In this document: piece by piece, positions 34,696 to 42,859 of the stretch
How the letters are laid out: every line of letters starts with the position of its first letter
How positions within the stretch are numbered: the stretch's first letter is position 1
Assembly: GCF_001405015.1 (NCBI RefSeq)
Contig: NZ_CYZX01000016.1
Coordinates: 1-64,000 of the forward strand
Reading direction: 5' to 3'
DNA from: Clostridium disporicum
Lineage (GTDB): Bacteria; Bacillota; Clostridia; Clostridiales; Clostridiaceae
DNA: 64,000 nucleotides
The notes under the pieces: generated by a model
What the model was told of the DNA's origin: nothing
The model's input: only the letters and a program-made list of their open reading frames with translations
The model's database searches: none
Position numbers and translations under genes: made by a program

Positions 34696-36018
34696 ATGAT
34701 TGAAGTAATTACTCCTTCAAGTAATTATTATGATGATGCTAGACAAGAATGGAATAAATCTATAGATAAATATCCAACTGCAATTGCATATTGCAAGACA
34801 TTTGATGATGTAAAAAAAGCAGTATTATTTGCAAGAAAAAATAGATTTAAGCTTAGAATTCGTTCTGGTGGTAATAATTATGAAGGTTTCTCTATTGATG
34901 ATGGATTATTTATTATAGATATTAGTAATTTAAACAGAATTAATATTAACTATGAAAATAATACTTTTACTGCAGAAGGTGGCGCTCTATTAGGCCAATT
35001 ATATAACTTTCTTGGATCGAACGGTTATCCATTCCCTGGTGGCTCCTCTCCAACAGTTGGCATAGCAGCATTAACTCTTGGTGGTGGTTGGGGATATTCA
35101 AGTAGATATTTAGGACTTTCCTGTGATAGTTTAGTAGAAGTTAAATTAGTTAATTATGAAGGTTCTTTACTAACTGCAAATAAAGATACTAATTCAGACT
35201 TATTCTGGGCCTTAAAAGGTTGTGGTGGTGGAAACTTTGGTATAGTTGTTTCATTAACATTCAATCTACCTCCAAAAGTTGATTTAGTTACTACTTTTAA
35301 TATTTATTACTCAAATATCAATAAAGATAATCAAATAAAATTCTTAGATACATGGCAGCATTGGATAACTAATTCTCCAGATAAAATAAATATGAAATCT
35401 AGTATAGCAAACTCAGCTTACGATGGTTATTATATTTACTGTACTGGACTACTCTATGGAACCCCTAATGAATTAATGGATATTTTATCACCTTTTATGA
35501 ATATAGAAGGTTGCAATTTAACTTATGAAAATGTCTCTTTCCTTCAATCTACTGAAATAATTGGATCTTTCTATAATCAATATGAACGGTTTACTTCATA
35601 TAGTAGATTCGTATCTAGAGAATACTCTTATGATGAGATTTCAAAATTAGTTGATATAATAAACGAACAACGTCCTGAAGGCTCTCAAACCACTTTATTA
35701 AATCTATATGGCCTTGGAGGTAAAGTAAGTAAAATAGATAAATCTGATACAGCTTTTTACTATAGAAATAGCAATTATATTATTGCTATCGAGTCTGACT
35801 TTGAAGATAACGAATATAAAGCTGAAAATACTAAGTGGATAGAAGAAAAATCAAGATTTATTTATAATATAACAGATGGCTCATATATAAACTTTCCATA
35901 TTATCCACTTGATAATTATCTATATGAATATTACGGAGATAACTCTATCTATCTTCAACGAATAAATAAAAAATATGATCCTTTTAATACCTTTGACTTT
36001 CAACAAGGTATAAGATAA
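34696..36018 (+). CDS. FAD-binding oxidoreductase, berberine-bridge-enzyme-like
   Basis: A 440-aa flavoprotein of the PCMH/BBE type: FAD domain about 30-200 (LRIRSGGNNYEGFSIDDGL, EGGALLGQLYNFL, FPGGSSPTVGIAALTLGGGWGY), substrate domain about 200-400, and BBE C-terminus YYGDNSIYLQRINKKYDPFNTFDF. In the bicovalent members FAD is held by a His in R-S-G-G-H and a Cys in C-P-x-V-G. Here these are Asn (SGGNNYEG) and Ser (GSSPTVG), so the cofactor is probably not covalently bound. The substrate is unknown; relatives oxidise sugars or alkaloids. Start is the ATG at 34696 after GGCGGTGAT; a GTG three codons earlier is inside the SD. No signal peptide. Confidence 0.82.
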   Translation: MIEVITPSSNYYDDARQEWNKSIDKYPTAIAYCKTFDDVKKAVLFARKNRFKLRIRSGGNNYEGFSIDDGLFIIDISNLNRININYENNTFTAEGGALLGQLYNFLGSNGYPFPGGSSPTVGIAALTLGGGWGYSSRYLGLSCDSLVEVKLVNYEGSLLTANKDTNSDLFWALKGCGGGNFGIVVSLTFNLPPKVDLVTTFNIYYSNINKDNQIKFLDTWQHWITNSPDKINMKSSIANSAYDGYYIYCTGLLYGTPNELMDILSPFMNIEGCNLTYENVSFLQSTEIIGSFYNQYERFTSYSRFVSREYSYDEISKLVDIINEQRPEGSQTTLLNLYGLGGKVSKIDKSDTAFYYRNSNYIIAIESDFEDNEYKAENTKWIEEKSRFIYNITDGSYINFPYYPLDNYLYEYYGDNSIYLQRINKKYDPFNTFDFQQGIR

Positions 36019-36040
36019 TTTAATTATCTTCTTTAATAAT

Positions 36041-36088
36041 AGAAATAAGCTTTAGAATGAGAGTATTCTTAAGCTTATTTCTTATTAT
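36041..36088 (+). terminator. Terminator after the BBE-like gene
   Basis: AGAAATAAGCTT... pairs with ...AAGCTTATTTCT, a 16-pair imperfect stem with a T-rich tail. Confidence 0.7.
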
Positions 36089-36212
36089 TTTCTTTATATA
36101 AAATTTTACTCTTACCTCCATTTAGAATATACGCTTACAGTTTCAATATCTTTTTAGATAATATTATTACGCGAATCAGATAATTTACTGATCAAATCTA
36201 AGAATTGTAGCT

Positions 36213-36692
36213 TTACTTATGATACGGTTCATTCTTCATTATTCTAAAAGCTCTATATATTTGCTCTAATAACATTACTCTAAATAATTGATGTGGGAAT
36301 GTCATCTTAGAAAAACATATTTTATAATTTGCCCTCTTAATAACATCTTGTGATAACCCTAGACTGCCTCCTATAACAAAAGTTATGTTAGAGTTACCCA
36401 TAACCCCTTGAGTCTCAATAAACTTTGAGAACTCTTCTGAGGTCATCTGTTTAGCATTTAAGTCCATAGCTATAACAAACATATTATCTTTAATCTTAGA
36501 TAATATTAGTTGTCCTTCTTTATCTTTTATAATTAACTCCTCTTTTTCCGATGCATTATCTGGAGTTTTTTCATCCGGTAATTCTATTATATCTAGTTTG
36601 CAGTATCTCCCTAGCCTTTTTGCATATTCGTCTATTGCTAACTTTAAATATTTTTCTTTTAACTTTCCTACTGAAATTACAGTTATGTTCAT
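36213..36692 (-). CDS. rlmH: 23S rRNA pseudouridine-1915 N3-methyltransferase
   Basis: A 159-aa SPOUT methyltransferase. MNITVISVGKLKEKYLKLAIDEYAKRL is the classic start, ITFVIGGSLGLS the SAM-binding knot region, and PHQLFRVMLLEQIYRAFRI with NEPYHK the C-terminal signature. It methylates pseudouridine 1915 in the 70S ribosome. SD AGGAGG. The family is usually found near walJ/yycJ and the CxxH/CxxC gene, as is broadly the case here. Confidence 0.96.
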   Translation of the reverse strand: MNITVISVGKLKEKYLKLAIDEYAKRLGRYCKLDIIELPDEKTPDNASEKEELIIKDKEGQLILSKIKDNMFVIAMDLNAKQMTSEEFSKFIETQGVMGNSNITFVIGGSLGLSQDVIKRANYKICFSKMTFPHQLFRVMLLEQIYRAFRIMKNEPYHK

Positions 36693-36723
36693 CTATCTTT
36701 CCTCCTATGTTAAATACTAAATA

Positions 36724-37200
36724 TCATTCACAAGTATAATCACTAACTTCTACTATAGGACTTATTTCTTTTAACCTATCCTTCTTTGGTATATATACTT
36801 TTAACTTTCCATCTTTAAAAACGGCCTTAATATTATATGGGTCTATATTTTCCACATAAAAATCTTTTGATATATCATTTCCACCTTGTATTACAGCTAT
36901 AGCAACATTTTTACCATTAGAGAATACTTGATTTCTCTTTATATTTATAGATATATAATTATTGGTATAATCTATATCTATATCTTTTTTTGAAACCCCT
37001 GGTAAATCTGCTTCTATCAAATATTTTCTTTTATACTCTTTACAATCTATATTTAAGTTTACCATATTCTCTAGAGTATTAACCATATCATTTACAATAT
37101 CACTATTTAGCACACTATCTACTATATTATCTATTAATTGACTATTGTTTATTACAGAGTCAAATACATTAGAAAATACGTATGAAAATACATCAAACAT
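36724..37200 (-). CDS. Hsp20/alpha-crystallin family protein
   Basis: A 158-aa small heat-shock protein. The N-terminal half is hydrophobic and Asn/Asp-rich (FSNVFDSVINNSQLIDNIV). The alpha-crystallin domain (about 60-150) has YLIEADLPGVSKKDIDI, YISINIKRN and the final strand pair AVFKDGKLKVYIPKKD. Such proteins hold unfolded clients in an ATP-independent way. Start is the ATG at 37200, 6 bases after GGAGG; the frame opens five codons earlier. The heat-shock regulator is not visible. Confidence 0.82.
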   Translation of the reverse strand: MFDVFSYVFSNVFDSVINNSQLIDNIVDSVLNSDIVNDMVNTLENMVNLNIDCKEYKRKYLIEADLPGVSKKDIDIDYTNNYISINIKRNQVFSNGKNVAIAVIQGGNDISKDFYVENIDPYNIKAVFKDGKLKVYIPKKDRLKEISPIVEVSDYTCE

Positions 37201-37294
37201 AGTATCCTCCATCATAATAATTATAACTTAATATACTTTATTTAATTTGACCATATATTGATACAAAAACATACGTATTAATTAACTTTAAATA

Positions 37295-37936
37295 TTAATA
37301 TCCTATACTATCATTTAAAAAGATTACGTGTATTCTATTTTTATCTTTTTGACTTTTTATAAGAGTATATTCTCTGCATATTTTTTCTGCACTCTTACAA
37401 TCCATACAGTATCCAACCTTAGTACATGGAGTGCTTTTATTTAATCTCTTTGCATTTGCTGGTGCTGCGATTTCTCTATTCCTTTTTATAGCCTCATCTA
37501 AGTTCTTAACTATCTTATTTACCCCTGCAACTATTATAACCTTCTTTGGCCCAAATAAAAGAGCTGCAACTCTATTACCATTTCCATCTACATTATACAA
37601 CTCTCCATCTTCAGTAATTGCATTCGTACTTGAAAAATACGCATCTGCAAAAAAGCTTTCTCTATATATTCTATCTATATCCATTGCTGATAAGCCTTCT
37701 TTTGCTCTATCTAAAAAGTCATATCTTCCACTTCTTAAATGATCCATAACGCCTGTCTCCACTAGTGACATAGATCCTCCACAACTCACCTTATCCCCTT
37801 CATTAGTTAGGCTTATTATCATATCTATCAACTCTTCTTTGCTGTTTACAATATACCCATTCATATTATTCTTTTCTAATGAATTAATAGTTCTTAATAT
37901 TTTCTCTTCATTTACCCATTTAACATTACTATCCAT
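37295..37936 (-). CDS. LUD-domain protein (LutC/YkgG-like)
   Basis: A 213-aa protein of the lactate-utilisation LUD family. It contains INSLEKNNMNGYIVNSKEEL, GDKVSCGGSMSLVETGV, YFSSTNAITEDGELYNVDGNGNRVAALLFGPKKVIIVAGVNK and a C-terminal Cys cluster CTKVGYCMDCKSAEKIC that may bind a metal. In Clostridia such stand-alone LUD proteins are common without lutAB partners, and the substrate is unknown. SD GGAGAGAG. Confidence 0.85.
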   Translation of the reverse strand: MDSNVKWVNEEKILRTINSLEKNNMNGYIVNSKEELIDMIISLTNEGDKVSCGGSMSLVETGVMDHLRSGRYDFLDRAKEGLSAMDIDRIYRESFFADAYFSSTNAITEDGELYNVDGNGNRVAALLFGPKKVIIVAGVNKIVKNLDEAIKRNREIAAPANAKRLNKSTPCTKVGYCMDCKSAEKICREYTLIKSQKDKNRIHVIFLNDSIGY

Positions 37937-37966
37937 AAACTCTCTCCTTTTATTTAATACAACTTA

Positions 37967-37999
37967 TAAAAAAAGAGCCTTGATATTCAAAGCTCTTTT
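37967..37999 (-). terminator. Terminator after the SEC-C gene
   Basis: AAAAGAGCTTTGA pairs with TCAAGGCTCTTTT in the minus transcript, followed by a T run. Confidence 0.8.
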
Positions 38000-38009
38000 G
38001 TAAACTATA

Positions 38010-38507
38010 TTATTTTCCACAACATTTCTTATATTTCTTTCCGCTTCCACATGGACATGCATCGTTTCTACCAACTTTGTTTTCATTTCTAACCATAGTT
38101 GATTCTCTGTATGCTTTTTGAATTTCTTTTCTCTTTTCTTCTGAGAATATAGCATCCCATTGTGGTAAGTTATATAAGTATTCAGCCTTAGCTTCTAACA
38201 TATTGAAGTATAATTTTTCTAAATCGATATCTAAAGCTATTTCATCATTAGCAGTTAAATTTTCTAAGTCATATACAGTCTTTAAGCTTTCATTTATTCC
38301 ATCAACGAATCCCATGATAAACTCTTCTGTTGTATCATATTTCTTAGCAAACTCAGCAATTGTTATTGTTTGAACTTCAGTATGTTTTGCTAATAAATCC
38401 TTATAGATTCTGCTTTCAATCTTAGTGTACTCTGCCCAGAAAGCATTTTCACCTTTTGTCTTAACGTACTCTACAACCATATCTGTCCATTGCTTATATA
38501 AACTCAT
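38010..38507 (-). CDS. SEC-C zinc-motif protein
   Basis: A 165-aa protein. The C-terminal 20 residues are the SEC-C motif NDACPCGSGKKYKKCCGK, which binds zinc as in the tail of SecA. The N-terminal 140 residues are helical and charged with no known domain. Members probably bind ribosomes or SecB-like partners, but this is not established for this type. SD AGGAG. It lies between the LUD gene and the CxxH/CxxC gene. Confidence 0.82.
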   Translation of the reverse strand: MSLYKQWTDMVVEYVKTKGENAFWAEYTKIESRIYKDLLAKHTEVQTITIAEFAKKYDTTEEFIMGFVDGINESLKTVYDLENLTANDEIALDIDLEKLYFNMLEAKAEYLYNLPQWDAIFSEEKRKEIQKAYRESTMVRNENKVGRNDACPCGSGKKYKKCCGK

Positions 38508-38592
38508 TGTAATTTCTCCTCTTCTTACGATGTTATATTACATGTTATCTTATTACATAATTATACTAAATATTTACTATCTTTTTCAATAC

Positions 38593-38748
38593 TTAAGCAT
38601 CTGTTATTTTAACTAAATACTTACTTCTATTCTTACAATACTCACATTGCTTGTCTTCACATTCTTCCATAATAGGGAATGTTTCATATTCGTTAATTAA
38701 GTCATCCATAATATCATCTATATGTTCTTCACATACATACTTTATCAT
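38593..38748 (-). CDS. CxxH/CxxC mini-protein (BA_5709 family)
   Basis: A 51-aa protein with the metal-binding pairs CEEH (residues 6-9) and CEYC (35-38), plus Cys30. This is the pattern of the small CxxH/CxxC family. SD GGTGAAAATT precedes the ATG at 38748. It begins 10 bases after the stop of the MBL hydrolase gene, so they are probably co-transcribed; the same neighbours occur in Bacillus. Function is unknown. Confidence 0.8.
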   Translation of the reverse strand: MIKYVCEEHIDDIMDDLINEYETFPIMEECEDKQCEYCKNRSKYLVKITDA

Positions 38749-38757
38749 AATTTTCAC

Positions 38758-39549
38758 CTACAGCTTTACTATTTCACTTGGATTATTTCTATTAGCCATG
38801 CTTAGAATAACATCTGATCCGATATTAACTCCACTATTCGTCAATACATCAACAACAGTTTGGTATGCTAAATCTGGATGATTATTAGTATTACTTAAAT
38901 GTCCTAATATTATTTTCTTTCCTAATCCAGCTTTTAATATATTAACTATTGCTTTTCCACAATCTTCATTGGATAAATGGCCTATCTCACTTAAAATTCT
39001 TCTTTTTAAGTTATATGGATATGGACCATACTCAACCATACTTACATCATGATTACTTTCTAAAAGCATAACTTCTGAATCCTTAATATTATCCCAAATT
39101 TCTTTAGTAAATATTCCAAAATCAGTTGCAACACTAGCTTGTTTATTACCTAGGTTCACTGTATATCCAACTGGAGCTGCTGCATCATGAGGTATATTAA
39201 ATGATTTAATATCTAAATCATTTATTGATACTACGGATCTTTTATCCATAACCTTTATATTATGCTCTTTTATCTTTCCAATGCTTTTTTCCATAGCCTG
39301 CCATGTATTTCGCGGGGCATATATAGGTATATCATATTTTCTTGATAAAATACCTACACCTTTAATATGATCGCTATGCTCATGTGTTATGAATATTCCA
39401 TCAAGTTCTTCCGCCTTTTGCCCAATACTCTTTAAAGCTTCATCTATCTTTTTCCCTGGTAACCCAGCATCTATTAATATTTTAGCTTTTTCAGATCCTA
39501 CAAAAATACTGTTTCCACTACTTCCACTATATAATGAGCAAAATATCAT
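38758..39549 (-). CDS. walJ: MBL-fold hydrolase, WalJ/YycJ-like
   Basis: A 263-aa metallo-beta-lactamase-fold enzyme. The metal ligands are in FITHEHSDHIKG (about 53-64), VATDFGIF and LESNHD, then LGHLSNTNN near the end. SLYSGSSGNSIFVGSEKAKILIDAGL is the standard start. In Bacillus, YycJ/WalJ is a 5'-3' DNA exonuclease tied to replication and cell-wall control. SD GGGGGAAAACAA. It follows murA by 15 bases. Confidence 0.9.
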   Translation of the reverse strand: MIFCSLYSGSSGNSIFVGSEKAKILIDAGLPGKKIDEALKSIGQKAEELDGIFITHEHSDHIKGVGILSRKYDIPIYAPRNTWQAMEKSIGKIKEHNIKVMDKRSVVSINDLDIKSFNIPHDAAAPVGYTVNLGNKQASVATDFGIFTKEIWDNIKDSEVMLLESNHDVSMVEYGPYPYNLKRRILSEIGHLSNEDCGKAIVNILKAGLGKKIILGHLSNTNNHPDLAYQTVVDVLTNSGVNIGSDVILSMANRNNPSEIVKL

Positions 39550-39563
39550 TTGTTTTCCCCCAA

Positions 39564-40823
39564 TTATCTATCTTCTCTTCTTATGTCAGCTCCTAAAGCT
39601 CTAAATTTATTTTCAATATGAGGATATCCTCTATCTATGTGTTCTATATCTATTATTTCAGTTTCTCCATTAGCTATTAATCCTGCTATTACCATTGCAG
39701 CTCCAGCTCTTAAATCTGTAGCTCTAACTCTGCTTCCTGCTAAAGATTCAACACCATCTATTATAGCTGTTCTTCCTTCAACCTTGATTACAGCACCCAT
39801 CTTCTTTAATTCATCAGTATGCTTATGTCTATTTTCCCATATACTTTCTACTACTAAGCTTCTTCCTTCAGTTATGCTTAATAGAGCTGCCATTGGCTGT
39901 TGTACATCTGTTGGGAACCCTGGATATGGAGCTGTCTTTACATTTACTCCCTTTAAAGGTTTATCAACAGTAACTCTAATACTGTCATCACCCTCTTCAA
40001 CTATAGCTCCAACTTCCATAAGCTTTGCAGAAATTGATTCTAAGTGCTTTGGAATAACATTAGTTATAGTTACATCACCTTTTGTTGCTGCTGCAGCTAT
40101 CATAAATGTTCCTGCTTCTATTTGGTCTGGAATTACACTATAATTACATCCATTTATAGATTTAACACCCTTAATTCTTATAACATCTGTTCCAGCACCT
40201 TTTATATCAGCACCCATTTTATTTAAGAAATTAGCTACATCTACTACATGAGGTTCTTTTGCTACATTTTCTAATATAGTTGTTCCTTCTGCCATAGTAG
40301 CTGCTATCATTACATTTATAGTAGCTCCTACTGAAACAACATCAAAGAAAATATTTGCACCATGTAATTCATCAGCTTCTACTGAAACTGCCCCATGTTC
40401 TATAGTTACTTTAGCTCCTAATGCCTCAAATCCTTTTATATGTTGATCTATTGGTCTAACCCCTATAGGACATCCACCTGGAAGTTCAACCCTAGCTTTT
40501 TTAAATCTAGCTAATAAAGAGCCTATAAAATAATAAGATGCTCTCATTCTTCTTACATCTTCTGTACATGCATTTACAGTTGTTATATCAGTAGCATCTA
40601 TTTCTAAAGTATTATTATTAATTTTGTTTACAACACATCCAAGACTTTGTAATATTCTTTCTAAACAATGAACATCTTCTATGTCCGGTATATTATCAAT
40701 AATACACTTTTGATTACTTGCTAAAACTGCCGCTGGTAAAATGGCAACTGCTGCATTTTTAGCACCATTAATTTCAACAGACCCTCTTAAGGCATTGCCT
40801 CCATTTATAATTAAAGTTTCCAT
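39564..40823 (-). CDS. murA: UDP-N-acetylglucosamine 1-carboxyvinyltransferase
   Basis: A 419-aa enzyme of the first committed peptidoglycan step, adding enolpyruvate to UDP-GlcNAc. The active-site Cys118 is in PGGCPIGVRPID, the residue that fosfomycin attacks. INGAKNAAVAILPA has the substrate Lys-Asn pair, and FPTDVQQPMAALL the conserved Asp loop. Start is the ATG at 40823 after AAGGGTGA; a GTG three codons upstream is part of that SD. Firmicutes often carry two MurA forms; which one this is cannot be told here. Confidence 0.94.
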   Translation of the reverse strand: METLIINGGNALRGSVEINGAKNAAVAILPAAVLASNQKCIIDNIPDIEDVHCLERILQSLGCVVNKINNNTLEIDATDITTVNACTEDVRRMRASYYFIGSLLARFKKARVELPGGCPIGVRPIDQHIKGFEALGAKVTIEHGAVSVEADELHGANIFFDVVSVGATINVMIAATMAEGTTILENVAKEPHVVDVANFLNKMGADIKGAGTDVIRIKGVKSINGCNYSVIPDQIEAGTFMIAAAATKGDVTITNVIPKHLESISAKLMEVGAIVEEGDDSIRVTVDKPLKGVNVKTAPYPGFPTDVQQPMAALLSITEGRSLVVESIWENRHKHTDELKKMGAVIKVEGRTAIIDGVESLAGSRVRATDLRAGAAMVIAGLIANGETEIIDIEHIDRGYPHIENKFRALGADIRREDR

Positions 40824-41105
40824 CCTATTCACCCTTATCTATTTTTATATACATTAATCTATCCTATTTTTCATAAAATTATCCAAAATATATCTCAAGA
40901 GGTAATTTTTTAACTATTCCTCTTTTAAGTTAACCTCATTTATTATATCATAAACTAATAAGTAGTTAATAGGTTTTTTTCTGCCAAAAATCCTTTATTT
41001 TCACCGTATATATTATATTAGTGAATATATTGTTTGAAAACCTATATACTAATATGATATAATTTTTAGAAAGTATATACAAAAATTTACTTGTGAGGTT
41101 ATAAT

Positions 41106-41639
41106 ATGAAATATTATCTAGTTGCATTATTCGATGATGAATCATACAAAAACTTAAGCCCTATACAAAGAAATTTATCAAAAAAATATAGAGCTAACAG
41201 AAACTCTCCAATTCCATATATTCCATTAGAAATTTTAGAAAATCCAAATATAGATAAGCTTAATACAGTTGTTGATAAAATAGTTAAGCCTTATAAAAAT
41301 TTTAAAGTAGAGGTTTCTTCAAAAGTTAGCATTTGTGATTCTAGTAAAACATTAAATTTAGAAATCGAAGATGTTGGATATATTAAAAGATTAAATAGAT
41401 TATTATCTGATAACCTTCAATTACATGGATTTAATGTTAAAGGAATTGAATCTGATAAAAATTTACAGCTTACTTTAGCTAATATAAGTTATAATAACAA
41501 AGACAATAAAAGAGTTATCGCTCCATTAGATTCAAGATTTAACCTTTCAACTTTAAAAGTAAATAGACTAGAATTATGGAAAATATCTAATACTAGGAGA
41601 GAAACTTTAATTCAAACATATCCTTTAAAAGATTTTTAA
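41106..41639 (+). CDS. 2H-phosphoesterase-like protein with lost histidines
   Basis: A 177-aa protein shaped like the 2'-5' RNA ligase/2H phosphoesterase fold: YYLVALFDDESY at the start, then a first motif at PYIPLEIL (37-44) and a second at NLQLTLAN (119-126). The catalytic HxT/S motifs would be H-I-T-L and H-L-T-L; here the histidines are Tyr38 and Gln121, so the known chemistry is unlikely. It may be a non-catalytic RNA- or nucleotide-binding relative. SD GTGAGGTT precedes the ATG. A terminator follows. Its own transcription unit is divergent from murA. Confidence 0.62.
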   Translation: MKYYLVALFDDESYKNLSPIQRNLSKKYRANRNSPIPYIPLEILENPNIDKLNTVVDKIVKPYKNFKVEVSSKVSICDSSKTLNLEIEDVGYIKRLNRLLSDNLQLHGFNVKGIESDKNLQLTLANISYNNKDNKRVIAPLDSRFNLSTLKVNRLELWKISNTRRETLIQTYPLKDF

Positions 41640-41656
41640 TTTTCTATTAGATTTTT

Positions 41657-41691
41657 AGCATTGACTATTTTTTATAGTCAGTGCTTTTTTT
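41657..41691 (+). terminator. Terminator after the 2H-like gene
   Basis: AGCATTGACTAT pairs with ATAGTCAGTGCT, then T7. Confidence 0.85.
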
Positions 41692-41787
41692 ATAAAAATT
41701 TATTTTTTTGTATTCGTTTACCAACCTTTTCAAGAGTAAATTCTTTCTGTAAAATATATTATATTAATCCTAATTAGGAGGTTATTT

Positions 41788-42246
41788 ATGAATATTTCAT
41801 CTATAGTTGAATCACAACTTGAAAAAAATAAGCAACTTTTAATAAACCATGAGCTTCCTGAATATAAGCTGTGGGTTAGAAAGCATCTTGAGCTTCATGT
41901 TAAATTAGGCTCAATTGCTGAAGAAACTAAATGCTATACTTACTTAGAAAATGTTTCTTCAAGCTTAAATAAAGACATTATATTTAAAAAATATGTTGAT
42001 TTTCTTGCTCATATAATTAGCTTAGGATTATATAGAGAATATATATCAGATTATGAGGTACAACTTAAACCAAATGATTATTGTTTAAGTGACCAATTCT
42101 TAAATTTATATATAGATATAAATGATTTAATAGTATCAACATCTTCTGATCACTTTTTAACTTTATTGGAAGATACTTTAAGTCTTGGAGTAACTCTTGG
42201 ATATTCTGAAAAAGATATAATAAATTCTTTTATTTATGGAGATTAA
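41788..42246 (+). CDS. Degenerate dimeric dUTPase-family protein
   Basis: A 152-aa, all-helical protein resembling dimeric dUTPases (dUTPase-2, MazG fold). HVKLGSIAEETKCYTYLEN aligns with the family motif in which E-L-x-E-L-A-N-E binds magnesium, and YVDFLAHIISLGL aligns with the V-D-x-L-H-F-x-L-S-L-G motif. Of the magnesium ligands, one Glu in the first motif is Ser here (L-G-S-I), while the later Glu and the Asp remain, so activity is uncertain. SD AGGAGG. It sits between two other small genes, each with its own terminator. Confidence 0.6.
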   Translation: MNISSIVESQLEKNKQLLINHELPEYKLWVRKHLELHVKLGSIAEETKCYTYLENVSSSLNKDIIFKKYVDFLAHIISLGLYREYISDYEVQLKPNDYCLSDQFLNLYIDINDLIVSTSSDHFLTLLEDTLSLGVTLGYSEKDIINSFIYGD

Positions 42247-42250
42247 TATT

Positions 42251-42279
42251 AAGAAACTCAAAAGAGTTTCTTTTTTTTA
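42251..42279 (+). terminator. Terminator after the dUTPase-like gene
   Basis: AAGAAACTC / GAGTTTCTT with a four-base loop and T8. Confidence 0.85.
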
Positions 42280-42326
42280 TATAATTAATCCATTAATTTC
42301 ACATAATATACTTGAGGTGATTATTA

Positions 42327-42758
42327 ATGATTGGATTTATATGTGCTATTATTTCAGGCATATCAATGACTATTCAAGGCGTATTTAATACTAGGCTAAA
42401 TGAAAAAATAGGTTCATGGGAAACTACTACAATAGTTCAAGCAACAGGCTTAGCATTAGCATTAATAATTTTATGCTTTTTCAGAAAAGGTGATTTTGGT
42501 GCTATAAAAGAAGTCAATAAACTCTATCTATTAGGGGGATTTATAGGCGTAGTAATTACTTATACTGTTATGGTTAGTATTGGTTCATTAGGAACTACCC
42601 TTGGAATTGGAACTATTTTAGTTGCTCAATTAGCTTCAGCTGGACTTATAGATTACTTTGGTTTATTTGGCTCAGAAAGAAGTAGTTTTGGAATAAGCCA
42701 AATAATAGGAGTAATCGTTATGATTGCAGGTATTGTAATCTTTAAATGGAAGCATTAA
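42327..42758 (+). CDS. YdcZ-type DMT transporter (DUF606)
   Basis: A 143-aa membrane protein with five helices. MIGFICAIISGISMTIQGVFNTRLNEKIGSWETT is the DUF606 start; VITYTVMVSIGSLGTTLGIGTILVAQLASAGLIDYFGLFG is also conserved. It is a half-size drug/metabolite-superfamily transporter that probably works as a dimer. The substrate is unknown. SD GAGGTG. Confidence 0.87.
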   Translation: MIGFICAIISGISMTIQGVFNTRLNEKIGSWETTTIVQATGLALALIILCFFRKGDFGAIKEVNKLYLLGGFIGVVITYTVMVSIGSLGTTLGIGTILVAQLASAGLIDYFGLFGSERSSFGISQIIGVIVMIAGIVIFKWKH

Positions 42759-42790
42759 AAAAGTGCGAAGTGTACTTCGCACTTTTTTTC
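42758..42790 (+). terminator. Terminator after the YdcZ gene
   Basis: AAAGTGCGAAGT / ACTTCGCACTTT and a T run. The sequence resembles the terminal palindromes of repeat family A. Confidence 0.85.
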
Positions 42791-42859
42791 TTTTCTTAAT
42801 TAACAAAAATAGCCTTAGTTTTATACTATATAATGTGGATTAATTTTAAGGAGTTTTTT

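Noticed and set aside
37964..38155. 63-aa minus ORF overlapping the SEC-C gene
   Set aside because: It is a frame shadow of the SEC-C gene's end; that gene has a clear zinc motif and SD.
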